64,000 bases of DNA from CAYNRE01 sp964399535. Its GTDB lineage: Bacteria > Planctomycetota > Planctomycetia > Pirellulales > CAYNRE01. Positions 8,806 to 18,065 of this stretch are shown piece by piece (the first letter of the stretch is position 1; each line of letters starts with the position of its first letter). Under the pieces are notes generated by a model. The model ran no database searches. It saw only the letters and a list, made by a program, of their open reading frames with translations, and had not been told where the DNA came from. Location of the stretch: assembly GCA_964399535.1 (NCBI GenBank), contig CAYNRE010000009.1, positions 372,001 through 436,000 of the forward strand, given 5' to 3'. The translations under genes and the position numbers were made by a program.

Positions 8806-9975
8806 ATGCCCTGTTCCGAGACCTTGAATCGACCGCCGTGCTGGGCGCACGCACTCCAGGCTGGCCACGATCGGGCCGTGGCCTCGCGCGGTGCCATGCT
8901 TGGCTGTGTCATCCTCGTCGCGCTCGCCGGGTGCGGAGCCGGCGACGGCGCCGCATCGCCCTCCCGCGCGAAGCCGGGATCGAACGGTGGTGCCCAGGCC
9001 AGCAACGGCTCGACGGATGCCGATTCGCAGCCCGCGCCGCACGAGTCGCCTCCGGGGCCGGCGCCCGAGGGCATGGTTTGGGTCCCCGGTGGGGAATTCT
9101 GGATGGGCTGCGAAGACCCCACCATGCGCGATGCCCGGCCGTTTCACCGCGTCAGGGTCGACGGCTTCTGGATGGACCGTACCGAAGTAACCAACGAACA
9201 GTTCGCCGAATTCGTCGCGGCCACGGGCTACAAGACGGTCGCCGAGCGCCCGCTCAATCCGGCCGACTACCCCGGGGTGCCGCTCGACCGGTTGGTGTCG
9301 GGCTCGGTGGTGTTTACGCCCACCTCGGGCCCGGTGGCGCTCGACAATCACCTGACCTGGTGGCGCTACGAGGCCGGTGCCGATTGGCGCCATCCCGAAG
9401 GCCCCTCAACCAGCATCCAGGGGCGCGAGCAGTATCCGGTGACGCAAGTCGCTTACGAAGATGCCGAGGCCTATGCCCGCTGGGCCGGCAAGCGCCTGCC
9501 GACCGAGGCCGAGTTCGAACGCGCCATTCGCGGCGGCGGCGACCGCCTGCCGTTCGCCTGGGGTAGCGAGTTTCTGCCCGAGGGGAAGTGGCAGGCCAAT
9601 ATCTGGCAGGGCCAATTCCCCTATGAAAACACCGCCGAAGACGGCTTCCCGGCCGCCGCGCCCGTGGCCTCGTACCCGGCAAATCCCTATGGGCTCTACG
9701 ACCTGGCGGGCAATGTTTGGGAATGGTGTAGCGACTGGTATCGACCCGATTACTATCGCTCGCTGGCGGCCGCGGGGGGCGTTGCCCTTAACCCCCCCGG
9801 ACCCGGCGACAGCTACGATCCGGCCGAACCAGGCGTACTCAAGCGGGTACACCGCGGGGGCTCCTACCTTTGCTGCGATCAGTACTGCACGCGTTACTTG
9901 CCTGGCTCGCGCGGCAAGGGCGCGGTCGATACCGGCACCAACCACCTGGGCTTTCGCTGCGTTCAATCCCCCTGA
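8806..9975 (+). CDS. formylglycine-generating enzyme (SUMF1-type), predicted lipoprotein
   Basis: Oxidises the active-site Cys of sulfatases to formylglycine. The 389-residue product has a short hydrophobic stretch ending in a lipobox LAGC (Cys43), so it is probably membrane-anchored outside the cytoplasm. The catalytic domain runs from GMVWVPGGEFWMG to the end. It matches human SUMF1 in ATGYKTVAE, GADWRHPEGP, WAGKRLPTEAEFE and GNVWEWCSDW. The C-terminal motif GGSYLCCDQYC keeps both catalytic cysteines (Cys356 and Cys361), which many FGE-like proteins lack. I therefore call it a true FGE, not just a sulfatase-modifying-factor-fold protein. Start choice: the ATG at 8806 follows a GGAGGGAG site; an alternative ATG at 8896 would put the lipobox Cys at residue 13. 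There is no sulfatase gene in the window. Confidence 0.92.
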   Translation: MPCSETLNRPPCWAHALQAGHDRAVASRGAMLGCVILVALAGCGAGDGAASPSRAKPGSNGGAQASNGSTDADSQPAPHESPPGPAPEGMVWVPGGEFWMGCEDPTMRDARPFHRVRVDGFWMDRTEVTNEQFAEFVAATGYKTVAERPLNPADYPGVPLDRLVSGSVVFTPTSGPVALDNHLTWWRYEAGADWRHPEGPSTSIQGREQYPVTQVAYEDAEAYARWAGKRLPTEAEFERAIRGGGDRLPFAWGSEFLPEGKWQANIWQGQFPYENTAEDGFPAAAPVASYPANPYGLYDLAGNVWEWCSDWYRPDYYRSLAAAGGVALNPPGPGDSYDPAEPGVLKRVHRGGSYLCCDQYCTRYLPGSRGKGAVDTGTNHLGFRCVQSP

Positions 9976-10028
9976 TCAGGGCGCAGACACCAGCTTGCCG
10001 CCGGCCGCCTCCGGCTCGCCGCGATTGC

Positions 10029-11720
10029 CTACTGGGTCGCCGTGGTCAGCCCGCTCTCATGACGCCAGGCGTCCATGAAGGCATCGATCTGGTCGAGTTT
10101 TTCCTGCCTTAGGCCGGTGGCTGTCTCGACCGCGTCGCCGATCAATAGCGAGCAATCGCTCGCCCGTTCATAGGCCGGCCACTCGGGCAGCCCTGCCCGG
10201 TTGGGGTTACCCGAGGCGGCGAACTGAACCCAGTAGCCGACCAGGGTATCGCGCAGTTGCAGGTCCACGTCGGTTACGCCGCTGGCCAGCTCCAGGTTGT
10301 CCATCACGTAGGCAATTTCCGCGGCATGATGCGCCCCCAACATCTTGCCGGTCGGGCCGGCCGGCGGATGGGCGAAATGATACAGATAGGCGGGCGAACT
10401 CGTATTGCGCATGCTGCGGGCAACGAACCGGGCCGGCGCCACGAAAATAAAATCGCCGATCAAGTCGGTTACCGCCTTGCGAAGATCGCCCGTGCTCGCG
10501 ACCGGGTAAAGCTCTCGAATCTTGCCGGCCACCGGACCCAGATTGGCATCGAGCAGCGACTCCCAGGTGGCCACGTCTTTCGGCAGCTTGGCGAGCAGGG
10601 TGAACATCGTTCCTTCGTCGCGGTTGGCCCCCACGATCAGCGGAACATCGTTCTGCTGGCCCGCCGCCAGAATGGTCATCGGGTCGTCGGGAATCACCCA
10701 GCCGTCGACAATCGGGGCCATCCGAAGCAGGTTGTCGCGAATGGAGAACTCCCGCGATTCTTCCATGCCCGCGGTGTGCTTGAGCAACTCGTCGGGCGAA
10801 AGGGCCCGCAGCGCGGCGATTTGCCCCTGGCCCTCGGCCGCTCCGCAACTCGTGGCGAACTCGACACCCTGGACCTCGGCCGGGCTGAATCCATAGTGCG
10901 ACTTGGTCAGGTGCACGTAATTCAGCGTCGGCCCACTCTCGGCAATGGCCCGGTGAAACAGCCCCTTGGCCAAGGGCGAAACCAACAATGCGAACACGCT
11001 GCCCCCGCCTGCCGATTCGCCGAAGATCGTCACCCGTTCCGGGTCGCCGCCAAAGGCCCTGATGTTGCGCTGCACCCAGCGAAGGGCTTCGATCTGATCG
11101 AGCAAGCCGTAGTTGCCCGAGCTGTGCTGCTCCGATTCAGCCGAGAGCTGCGGGTGAGCCAGAAAACCCAGCGGCCCCAACCGGTAGTTGATGCTGACCA
11201 CAACCACCCCGCGGCGGGCCAAATCGGCCGCGTCGTACAGCGGCTGCGAGGCGGCCCCCATCACGTAGCCGCCGCCGTGAATCCAAACCATCACGGGCAG
11301 CGGATCGTCGCCGCGGTCGGCCGGCGCCCAAACGTTCAAATACAAACAGTCTTCCCGGGTTGCAGCGCCCAAGGCCATGCCGGGAAAGGTGGCCAGCATG
11401 GGGCTGGGCTTTTGCGGCGCGGCGGGCCCGAATTGATAGCATTCGCGCACCCCCGACCAGGCCGCGGGCGGCTGCGGCGGCCGCCACCGCAGTTCGCCTA
11501 CCGGAGGGGCCGCGTAGGGAATTCCCCGGTATAGATGCAATTCGTCCCCCTCGCCAATCACCAGACCCCGCACCGCGCCCGAATCGAGCTGGATCGGTTC
11601 GCCCACCACCTTGAGAACGGCGGGTGACTTGGGCTGCGCGGGCTTGGCCGCCTCGCGGGCGGGCAAGTAAGACACCAGCGCGCAACCAATCAACAGGGCC
11701 CAGACTATTCTCCGCAGCAT
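10029..11720 (-). CDS. secreted type B carboxylesterase
   Basis: An alpha/beta-hydrolase of 563 residues from the carboxylesterase/lipase type B family (as in PnbA). A signal peptide (MLRRIVWALLIGCALVSYLPA) directs it out of the cytoplasm. The N-terminal family signature EDCLYLNVWAP and the oxyanion-hole HGGGYVMG are intact. The nucleophile is Ser236 in FGESAGGG, and the likely catalytic His lies in GAHHAAEIAY (464/465). The substrate is an unknown ester. The gene converges with the formylglycine-generating enzyme and is followed by a 53-bp gap. Confidence 0.93.
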   Translation of the reverse strand: MLRRIVWALLIGCALVSYLPAREAAKPAQPKSPAVLKVVGEPIQLDSGAVRGLVIGEGDELHLYRGIPYAAPPVGELRWRPPQPPAAWSGVRECYQFGPAAPQKPSPMLATFPGMALGAATREDCLYLNVWAPADRGDDPLPVMVWIHGGGYVMGAASQPLYDAADLARRGVVVVSINYRLGPLGFLAHPQLSAESEQHSSGNYGLLDQIEALRWVQRNIRAFGGDPERVTIFGESAGGGSVFALLVSPLAKGLFHRAIAESGPTLNYVHLTKSHYGFSPAEVQGVEFATSCGAAEGQGQIAALRALSPDELLKHTAGMEESREFSIRDNLLRMAPIVDGWVIPDDPMTILAAGQQNDVPLIVGANRDEGTMFTLLAKLPKDVATWESLLDANLGPVAGKIRELYPVASTGDLRKAVTDLIGDFIFVAPARFVARSMRNTSSPAYLYHFAHPPAGPTGKMLGAHHAAEIAYVMDNLELASGVTDVDLQLRDTLVGYWVQFAASGNPNRAGLPEWPAYERASDCSLLIGDAVETATGLRQEKLDQIDAFMDAWRHESGLTTATQ

Positions 11721-12206
11721 TGGTCCAGCTCCTTACCGGTCAGCAGGGTTCGTTCTGGCTCGAGCAATCGCCCCCGGGCGGTCCGGCGGGGGTGCCGGCG
11801 GAATCACCCCCCGCGGGAACCCTCGCCCAGTGCCGCCCATCGTAATCCGCGCCGCGGCCGACTGCCACGCGGGGGGCGCCCGAGCGGGGTTGGAAAATGC
11901 CCGAATCGAGGTCGTTTCCCGCGACTTTTGGCCTGCTGGCCCGACTTGCCTGGCTGCCACGTCCGCGCCGGCGGCCGCGCCCTGCAAGCCTCGAAAGGGG
12001 GCTGGCCATGTCCTGAAAGCCGTGCCTGGTAAACCGGGCAAACTGGCCCCTGCCCAGCTCGCCGAACTGGCGTTGACCCACGAGCCTGCTGCGCCTTACC
12101 TTCCTTCGCCGATTCGCCCGCGGCAATCCAGTTTTGACCATGCCGGGCGGTGAGAATCTGAATGTCTTCGCTGTCGCTTGCTGAACCTGTCAAGGAACAT
12201 CTGCCC
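11721..12206. other. intergenic region without a convincing gene
   Basis: About 480 bases between divergent genes. Open frames here are Arg/Pro-rich with no recognisable domain or ribosome binding site. I see no repeat or hairpin worth naming. Confidence 0.5.
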
Positions 12207-12857
12207 ATGTCGCTTGCGCCGGTGTCGGGAGCGTCGGTTCCGTCGGTGATGACCCGTCGCTGGACTTCGCACGCCCGAGGTCTAATCGCGTTGGCGATCT
12301 TGGTTCCCTGTGCCGTCGCGGCCGCATGTTCCAATCCGTATTGGCCGTCGGGCGGGCTGGTTCGCTACACCCTGGCACTGGCCGGGTGGCTGGCCTTCGT
12401 GGCGGGGGGCACCTTTCGCTTTTGGGCCACGCTGTACATCGGCGGCCGCAAGGGGCGCGACCTGGCCACCGAGGGGCCCTATTCGCTCTGTCGAAACCCG
12501 CTGTACCTGGGTACCTTCCTCCTGTCGTTGTCGGTCGGACTCCTGGCCGGGAGCCTGACGTTCACGCTGGGTTTGATGTTGGCCTCGGTGCTGTACTGGA
12601 GCGTTACGGTTCCGGCGGAAGAAGCCCGCCTGGCCGAACGGCTCGGGGCCCCCTACGCCGAGTATCGCCGCACGGTGCCGGCGTTCTTTCCCCGGCTTAC
12701 GGGCCTGCGAACACCGCCGACGATCGACGTCGACGTGCGCTGTCTGAGGATCGAAGGCCGCCGGGCCTTGCGCTGGGTGTGGATTCCGCTGCTCTGCCAA
12801 TTGGTGGGCCAGTGCCAGGAGCAGGCCTGGTGGCCGTCGCTTTGGACGCTGCCCTAA
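12207..12857 (+). CDS. isoprenylcysteine/phospholipid methyltransferase-like membrane protein
   Basis: A 216-residue integral membrane protein of the ICMT/PEMT superfamily. Three or four hydrophobic segments surround the family core ATEGPYSLCRNPLYLG near residues 90-105. The C-terminal SAM-binding part reads EEARLAERLGAPYAEYRRTVPAFFP, with the paired Glu residues and the Y-x-x-Y spacing expected. It probably methylates a lipid or prenyl-like substrate at the membrane; the true substrate is unknown. I chose the ATG at 12207 because caaggaa lies 10 bases upstream; an ATG at 12162 would add 15 residues. It precedes the LptF/LptG-like gene by 117 bp on the same strand. Confidence 0.85.
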   Translation: MSLAPVSGASVPSVMTRRWTSHARGLIALAILVPCAVAAACSNPYWPSGGLVRYTLALAGWLAFVAGGTFRFWATLYIGGRKGRDLATEGPYSLCRNPLYLGTFLLSLSVGLLAGSLTFTLGLMLASVLYWSVTVPAEEARLAERLGAPYAEYRRTVPAFFPRLTGLRTPPTIDVDVRCLRIEGRRALRWVWIPLLCQLVGQCQEQAWWPSLWTLP

Positions 12858-12974
12858 GCGCCCACTCGGTCCACGCCCGGGGGCCCGATGCCGCCGACCG
12901 CCTTGGGGGAAGCGGAGCAGTCCGCGCCCAGGGGGTCCGCACCCAACGCTTCATCGCCGGCCACCGGGCACGTC

Positions 12975-14162
12975 ATGCGATTGATTACTCGCTACGTACT
13001 GGCCGAATTCGCCAAGGTGTTCTTCACCTCGCTGACGGCGATGACCCTTTTGATGCTCCTCTTCGGCGTGCTCCGCGAGGCGGTCACCCAAGGGCTGGGA
13101 CCGGCCCAGGTGCTGCGCTTGGTTCCCTACATCTTGCCCGACTCGCTCCGCTTCACGCTGCCCGGTACCTCGCTGTTTGCCGTGAGCCTGGTCTATGGAC
13201 GCATGTCGGCCGGGGGCGAGGTTCTGGCGCTCAAGGCCCTGGGCATCCACCCGGCTCGCATTCTGCTGCCGATTTACCTTGTTTGCGCCCTGCTGAGCGG
13301 AGCCACCGTGGCGATCAACGAGCTGGCCCTTTCCTGGGGGCGCCGGGGCGTGGCTCAGGTCGTGGTCGAAAGCGCCGAGGAAATCGCCTACCGCGTCCTC
13401 CGCTCGCAGCACAGTTACAGTACTCCCCAGTTTTCGGTCGTCGTGCGGTCGGTGTCGGGCCGCCGTTTGTTGAGCCCCGTGTTTCACTTCGAGCCCTCGG
13501 GCTCGCAGGCCGCGGTAACGGTACGGGCCGCCGAGGCCGAGCTGCAGTCGGATCGCCGCGAGGGAACGCTCACGGTCATCTGCCGAAACGGCCAGGTGGA
13601 AATCGCCGGCCAAATGTCGGCCCAAATCGACGATGAGTTTCGCCGCACCATCTCGCTGGCCGAAGCCAGCCGGGGCAGCCCCAAGTCGACCACTCCGGCA
13701 ACCATGTCGACCGCGCAGCTTCGCGACGAGCTGATGGCCCAACAGCAACGCCTGGAGCGAGGCTATCGGCAGTTCGCCGCCCTCGAGGCCCATGACTTGC
13801 TGTTGGGGGAATTCGACCGCTTGAACGATCCGGAATGGCAGAGCCGCCTGGCCGGCCTGGCCTTTTGGCGGAGCACGTTGGCCCGGCTCAAGACCGAACC
13901 GTTTCGCCGCTGGGCCAGTGGCTTTAGCTGCCTCTGCTTCGCCCTGGTCGGCGCCCCCTTGGCCATTCGCTTGCGAAACGCCGACCTGCTGATGAGCTTT
14001 TTTCTCTGTTTCCTGCCAATCCTGATCGTTTATTACCCGCTCATGGCCTACGGCGTCGACGCCGCCAAGCGAGGCGTATTGCCGCCTCAGTCGGTCTGGC
14101 TGGGAAATGTAATCCTTACGGCCTTGGGCGCTTGGCTGGTGAGGCACGTGCTGCGCTACTAG
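12975..14162 (+). CDS. LptF/LptG family lipopolysaccharide export permease
   Basis: A 395-residue inner-membrane protein of the YjgP/YjgQ family. It begins MRLITRYVLAEFAKVFFTSL, the typical first helix. Transmembrane helices follow around residues 15-35, 55-75 and 95-115. A large periplasmic beta-jellyroll part spans about 125-300 and three helices lie at the C-terminus. In Lpt transporters two such subunits pair with the ATPase LptB to pull lipopolysaccharide from the membrane. No lptB or second permease is adjacent, so the partner must be encoded elsewhere. The periplasmic part carries an extra Gln/Arg/Leu-rich, possibly coiled segment (residues about 255-300). An in-frame ATG at 12888 would add 29 unconserved residues. 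Confidence 0.9.
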   Translation: MRLITRYVLAEFAKVFFTSLTAMTLLMLLFGVLREAVTQGLGPAQVLRLVPYILPDSLRFTLPGTSLFAVSLVYGRMSAGGEVLALKALGIHPARILLPIYLVCALLSGATVAINELALSWGRRGVAQVVVESAEEIAYRVLRSQHSYSTPQFSVVVRSVSGRRLLSPVFHFEPSGSQAAVTVRAAEAELQSDRREGTLTVICRNGQVEIAGQMSAQIDDEFRRTISLAEASRGSPKSTTPATMSTAQLRDELMAQQQRLERGYRQFAALEAHDLLLGEFDRLNDPEWQSRLAGLAFWRSTLARLKTEPFRRWASGFSCLCFALVGAPLAIRLRNADLLMSFFLCFLPILIVYYPLMAYGVDAAKRGVLPPQSVWLGNVILTALGAWLVRHVLRY

Positions 14163-14338
14163 CCGGAACGCCTCCCGCCCGGGTAAAACGCGTGCCGCGC
14201 TGGGCTGCGGGGGTTGGCTGGCGACTCTCTGGCCTTGGGGTTTTTTTTCGATCCCCCCTGGCCGCCCGCGGGATTAGAATCCGGGGACGCGCACCTCACC
14301 AATTCGCTGGGGGGGTGGGCAAGTCGAGGTGGCTTTGC

Positions 14339-15787
14339 ATGCTCAGCCTCTTCACCCGCGACGACCGCCCGCCTAGCTGCTCGCGACGCGAGTTGTTGCG
14401 CTGGGGCGGACTTAGCACGCTGGGGCTTTCGCTGCCCCAGTGGGCCGCGCTGGCCGGTGCCCCTGCGGCAACCGCACCCGGCAGATCGGCGGGGCCGCGG
14501 ACCGATGCGCCGCGAGCCACGGCCGACGCCTGTATTCTCATCTATCTGTTTGGCGGCCCCAGTCAGCTCGACACCTTCGACCTTAAGCCTGAGGCGCCCG
14601 CGGAGTTCCGCGGCGAATTTCAACCGATCGCCACCAACGTGCCCGGCATTTGGGTCTGCGAACACTTCAGCCAGTTGGCCCGGCAGTTCGACAAGCTGGT
14701 CGTGGTGCGCTCGATGCAGCACCAGCATCCGCGACACGGCTATGGGCTGTATTACGCCTTCACGGGGCAGGAGCACCCCCGCCCCGATTTGGATGCCCCG
14801 CCCGACTCTGGCGATTTTCCCAGCGTGGGAGCTTTGGTGGGCCATTTACAGGGTCCGCGCGGCGGCATGCCCCCCGCCGTAACGCTGCCTCGATGGAATC
14901 GCTTTCTCGATTTGCCGAACGAGTACGCGGGCGAAACCGCGGGGTTCCTGGGTCAATCGTTCGATCCTTGGCTGGTGCGCGCCGAGCCGAACACGGCCCA
15001 GTTTCAAGTGAGCGGCGTGGAGCTGCCCCGGGGGCTGTCGCTCGCGCGGCTGACCGCTCGCCGCGAGTTGCTCGGCCAGCTCGATCGCTGGATCGCCCAG
15101 CAGGCCCATCCCTCGCCGCTCGCCCGCCAGCAAGACTCGCTCTACCGTCAAGCCTTCGAACTGGTTTCCTCGGCGCCGGCCCGGGCCGCGTTCCGACTGG
15201 AAGATGAACCCCCGCGCCAGCGCGAGCGCTACGGAGCGAGCCCCCTGGGTCAGGGGCTGCTCTTGGCGCGGCGGCTGGTGCAGGCCGGGGTGCGGCTAGT
15301 TACCGTCAACTGGCACGATGACGGTAGCGACGTGAAAAGCCCCTTCTGGGATACGCATCAAGACAACTTTAATACCCTCAAGCAGAAGCTGATTCCGCCC
15401 GTCGACCAGGGGTTATCGGCCCTGTTGGCCGACCTGGCCGAGCGGCGGCTGCTCGAGCGCACGCTGGTCGTGGTGCTCGGAGAATTCGGGCGCACGCCGA
15501 GGATTGGCCGGGTGGTGATGAATGCGGCGACCAGCGCTACCGGCCGCGATCACTGGCCCCACGCCTACTCGGTGCTTCTGGCCGGTGGCGGCCTCAAGGG
15601 CGGGCTGGTGTATGGCGCCAGCGACGAGCGCGGGGCCTACGTGGTCGATCGACCGGCCAGCCCAACCGACCTGGTGGCCACGATTCTGAGCGCGCTGGGA
15701 TGCGACCTGGGGGGACGAATCTACGATCGATCCGGACGTCCGCACACGGTTTGCGCGGGCCAGCCGCTGTCGGAAATCTTCGCTTAA
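14339..15787 (+). CDS. DUF1501 domain-containing protein with Tat-like leader
   Basis: A 482-residue member of the large planctomycete DUF1501 family (sulfatase/alkaline-phosphatase-like fold). The N-terminal SRRELLRWGGLSTLGLSLP is a twin-arginine signal. Diagnostic segments are ILIYLFGGPSQLDTFDLKP, FQPIATNVPGIWVCEHF, RLVTVNWHDDG, LVVVLGEFGRTP and GRDHWPHAYSVLLAGGG. Function is unproven; these genes usually sit next to DUF1549/DUF1553 cytochrome-like genes, which are missing here. The ATG at 14339 was chosen because it lies just before the Arg-Arg leader; upstream codons look non-coding. It ends at a hairpin terminator shared with the converging gene. Confidence 0.92.
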   Translation: MLSLFTRDDRPPSCSRRELLRWGGLSTLGLSLPQWAALAGAPAATAPGRSAGPRTDAPRATADACILIYLFGGPSQLDTFDLKPEAPAEFRGEFQPIATNVPGIWVCEHFSQLARQFDKLVVVRSMQHQHPRHGYGLYYAFTGQEHPRPDLDAPPDSGDFPSVGALVGHLQGPRGGMPPAVTLPRWNRFLDLPNEYAGETAGFLGQSFDPWLVRAEPNTAQFQVSGVELPRGLSLARLTARRELLGQLDRWIAQQAHPSPLARQQDSLYRQAFELVSSAPARAAFRLEDEPPRQRERYGASPLGQGLLLARRLVQAGVRLVTVNWHDDGSDVKSPFWDTHQDNFNTLKQKLIPPVDQGLSALLADLAERRLLERTLVVVLGEFGRTPRIGRVVMNAATSATGRDHWPHAYSVLLAGGGLKGGLVYGASDERGAYVVDRPASPTDLVATILSALGCDLGGRIYDRSGRPHTVCAGQPLSEIFA

Positions 15788-15828
15788 GTGCTTCCTTGCG
15801 TTGCGGCTGGGGCACCCCCCAAAGCGCG

Positions 15829-15865
15829 AAAAACGGCCCGCCGGCGAAAAGGGCTCGGCGGGCCG
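15829..15865 (-). terminator. rho-independent terminator of the haloperoxidase-type gene
   Basis: A perfect 10-bp inverted repeat, cggcccgccg at 15834-15843 and cggcgggccg at 15856-15865, with a 12-base loop. Read on the minus strand it is followed by five T residues (15829-15833). It lies between two converging genes and may also slow transcription from the plus-strand side. Confidence 0.8.
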
Positions 15866-15898
15866 CGCGATTACGATGGGCTTCGATTCAGGCGAAGT

Positions 15899-17377
15899 CT
15901 ACCTGCGGCGGCGCCGCCGGGCCTGGCAGCCAACCCAGGCCAACCCCAGCGTGGCAAGTAGCCAGGTACTGGGTTCGGGGATGGGTTGGAAGTAGTTGCC
16001 ATAGACATACTGCGAGATGTCGTTCCCCAGCGTGGTTCCATCCTTCTGGTCCATGATCCAGTGGATCCCCAGATAGATTCGGCTCATGGCATTTTCGCCC
16101 TCGGGCGAGTCTTCCGTGTCGATCCCCAACGGATCGGTCTGGGTAAACGTGGAGTAAAAGCGGGTCGAGCCTGAACCAGCCTCTTCCGAGGTCAATTGGT
16201 AGATCGGGTTATTGCCCAGAATGCCGTCGATCGCGTCGAACTGATTGGTGCCGAAAAATAGTTCGACGGCCTTGTAGATCGCGCCCCCCATGGTGGCATG
16301 CCCCGAGGTCCAGGCCGGGAAGGGCGGCGTAAAGTCGTCGCTATCCAGCCCCGGAGAACCGCCAGGTGCGCCGAGCGGCTTCCACATGTCGTCGCCGATG
16401 GTGTCGGGGTTGCCGTCGGAGTCGCCTTCGATAATGGCACCAACTGGCCGCCAGAAGTTGTAGGTGAACTTCGCGTCCCAAGCGGCCGTGGCCGAGTCGG
16501 CCATTGCCACCGATGCCAGGGCAAACAACCGGGCGTTGTCCGCCGGCGACGTGCCGGCCTGGGCGGCAATCTCCTCCAAGTTCCTCACGAACAACACCGG
16601 CGGCGGCCCCATGGTCGGCCGATCGTAGGCCCAGAACAGGCCAATCGCCTCCTGTTCAGGCGTTCGCACCGCGCTATCCAGGGCGCCGTAATCCTTCACC
16701 ATGTTGTAAGCCGCGGTGTACTCCGGGCTCGTCATCGCCGGCAGCGGCGGCAACTGGTCGATGAAGTCTTTCGTGTTCGGAATCGTCCAGGTCGAAACTT
16801 CGCCCCAACCGGGGCCCCAGGCTTTTTGGTCCAGGTTGTACGGATCGGGCCGCCAGTAGCCCGGCCCGGCCAAGGGCGTGTAGGGCTTCGACTCCGACGC
16901 CTTGTCGTTCATACGATTCGCCACGTACTGGGCCGCGATGTACTTGCCCAGATCGATCCCGTTCTGCTTGGCGGCGTCGTCAGGCAACAAGCCCATCCGG
17001 CTAGCGAAATCCACGTTCAAAATCGACGACTCGCCCGGGTAGTTGTGCAGCAGCACATCGTAGGCGGCCTGGTTCACGGCCGCGGCGAGAGAAATCTCCG
17101 AGGGGGCCGACGTATCGACCAAGAATGGCGTGTGGGTCCGATGAATTGCCTGAAACACGTCGTAGATCGACCCGTTCATCATGGCGATGGCGCGAGTCGA
17201 CCAGCCGGGATTGGCTTGGTTAATAGCGTTGGTACCATCGTGCTGAATGACTTCGCGAACCGTGGCGTTCCACTCCAGCACCGGATCCGCCGCCCGGACC
17301 GAACCAAGCGCCAATCCCCACAACCAGGGCACCAGACCGGCCAGCAACCAGGTCCGCCGTACGTAACTGATTCTCAT
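15899..17377 (-). CDS. vanadium-dependent haloperoxidase / PAP2 superfamily protein with PEP-CTERM tail
   Basis: A 492-residue exported protein. A signal peptide ends ALGSVRA (about residue 29). All three vanadate/phosphate-binding motifs are present: K-x6-RP at Lys303-Arg310 (KFTYNFWRP), SGH at Ser358-His360 (WTSGHATMG) and SR-x5-H at Arg433-His439 (SRIYLGIHW). These motifs are shared by vanadium haloperoxidases and class A acid phosphatases. Overall length and the long helical N-terminal half favour the haloperoxidase-like group. The C-terminus has IPEPSTWLL, a hydrophobic stretch and an Arg cluster, a canonical PEP-CTERM sorting signal. It is thus predicted outside the cytoplasm. Its promoter faces the marR/halogenase-like pair across 688 bp. 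Confidence 0.87.
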   Translation of the reverse strand: MRISYVRRTWLLAGLVPWLWGLALGSVRAADPVLEWNATVREVIQHDGTNAINQANPGWSTRAIAMMNGSIYDVFQAIHRTHTPFLVDTSAPSEISLAAAVNQAAYDVLLHNYPGESSILNVDFASRMGLLPDDAAKQNGIDLGKYIAAQYVANRMNDKASESKPYTPLAGPGYWRPDPYNLDQKAWGPGWGEVSTWTIPNTKDFIDQLPPLPAMTSPEYTAAYNMVKDYGALDSAVRTPEQEAIGLFWAYDRPTMGPPPVLFVRNLEEIAAQAGTSPADNARLFALASVAMADSATAAWDAKFTYNFWRPVGAIIEGDSDGNPDTIGDDMWKPLGAPGGSPGLDSDDFTPPFPAWTSGHATMGGAIYKAVELFFGTNQFDAIDGILGNNPIYQLTSEEAGSGSTRFYSTFTQTDPLGIDTEDSPEGENAMSRIYLGIHWIMDQKDGTTLGNDISQYVYGNYFQPIPEPSTWLLATLGLAWVGCQARRRRRR

Positions 17378-18065
17378 GGCTTCCGACTTTCCACTACGCT
17401 GTACCGCGAGTTGCGAATCTTGGGTGTGCGCGGCAATGGCTCTACCGGACTACGGTGAAAACGCCAGCCCGAGATCGCCCTGATCATGCGCGGCACCCAC
17501 GTCCGCATGGCGTGGATCCATCGCCGCGGGAGAGAGCCCGCTGGCCGCAAGACTGGGCTGCCCACCCGCCGCCGATCACGATTCGCCAAGGAGCGAATCC
17601 GCCTCGCGGTTTGCTTGCTTCGTGCGCGGTTGTTTGATCAGCCGATCAAGCGACCAGCGTTCACCAGCGTGCCCAAGTGCCTGTGCCGAACATGCGTTGC
17701 CACCGGTAACTCCGGTCGAACCGCTTAGACCAAGGGCCAATGGCCGACCACGCCATGAGCCGCGCGACGCGCCCTCCGTCCAGCACCCAATTGCGAGATT
17801 ACCCACGGCCCAATTGGGGGTCAAATGATTTCATGCCTTTGGGCCTGCCCCCCATACGCCGTCAGGCCACTGCCCGTCGAGTGTTTTTTTCGCCGCAACG
17901 CCGGCCGAGGAACCGACAAGCAATAGGCACGCAAGCTGTTCATTTTAAAGGAGATAAGTGAATAGCTAATCAGGTCTGTCGAGGACCGTCGAAAATGATT
18001 GTCTGGACAACTGTTGTCTGGACCGATATTCTTGATAACCGTCGGTCGGGAGGGGGACCCTTGCC
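17378..18065. other. 688-bp divergent intergenic region before marR
   Basis: No open frame here looks like a gene. The right part (about 17870-18060) is less GC-rich than the surroundings and is the likely promoter region for marR. It holds a direct repeat and a palindrome listed separately. The left part should carry the promoter of the PEP-CTERM haloperoxidase-type gene. Confidence 0.55.
17999..18023 (+). promoter_or_regulatory. candidate MarR operator: palindrome inside a 10-bp direct repeat
   Basis: The decamer ttgtctggac occurs at 17999-18008 and 18014-18023 (15-bp period). Between and partly within the copies lies the palindrome gacaac-t-gttgtc (18006-18018), with two perfect 6-bp arms around one base. 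MarR dimers bind short palindromes close to their own promoters. This site ends 47 bp before the marR start codon, so autoregulation is a reasonable inference. No binding data are implied. Confidence 0.5.

Noticed and set aside
15899..17377. Calling the exported PAP2 protein a plain acid phosphatase
   Set aside because: Not excluded, but length, leader and tail fit the haloperoxidase-like group better, so I kept the broader name.
17455..17961. Small plus-strand open frames before marR
   Set aside because: They overlap in different frames, have no ribosome binding site and show no domain.
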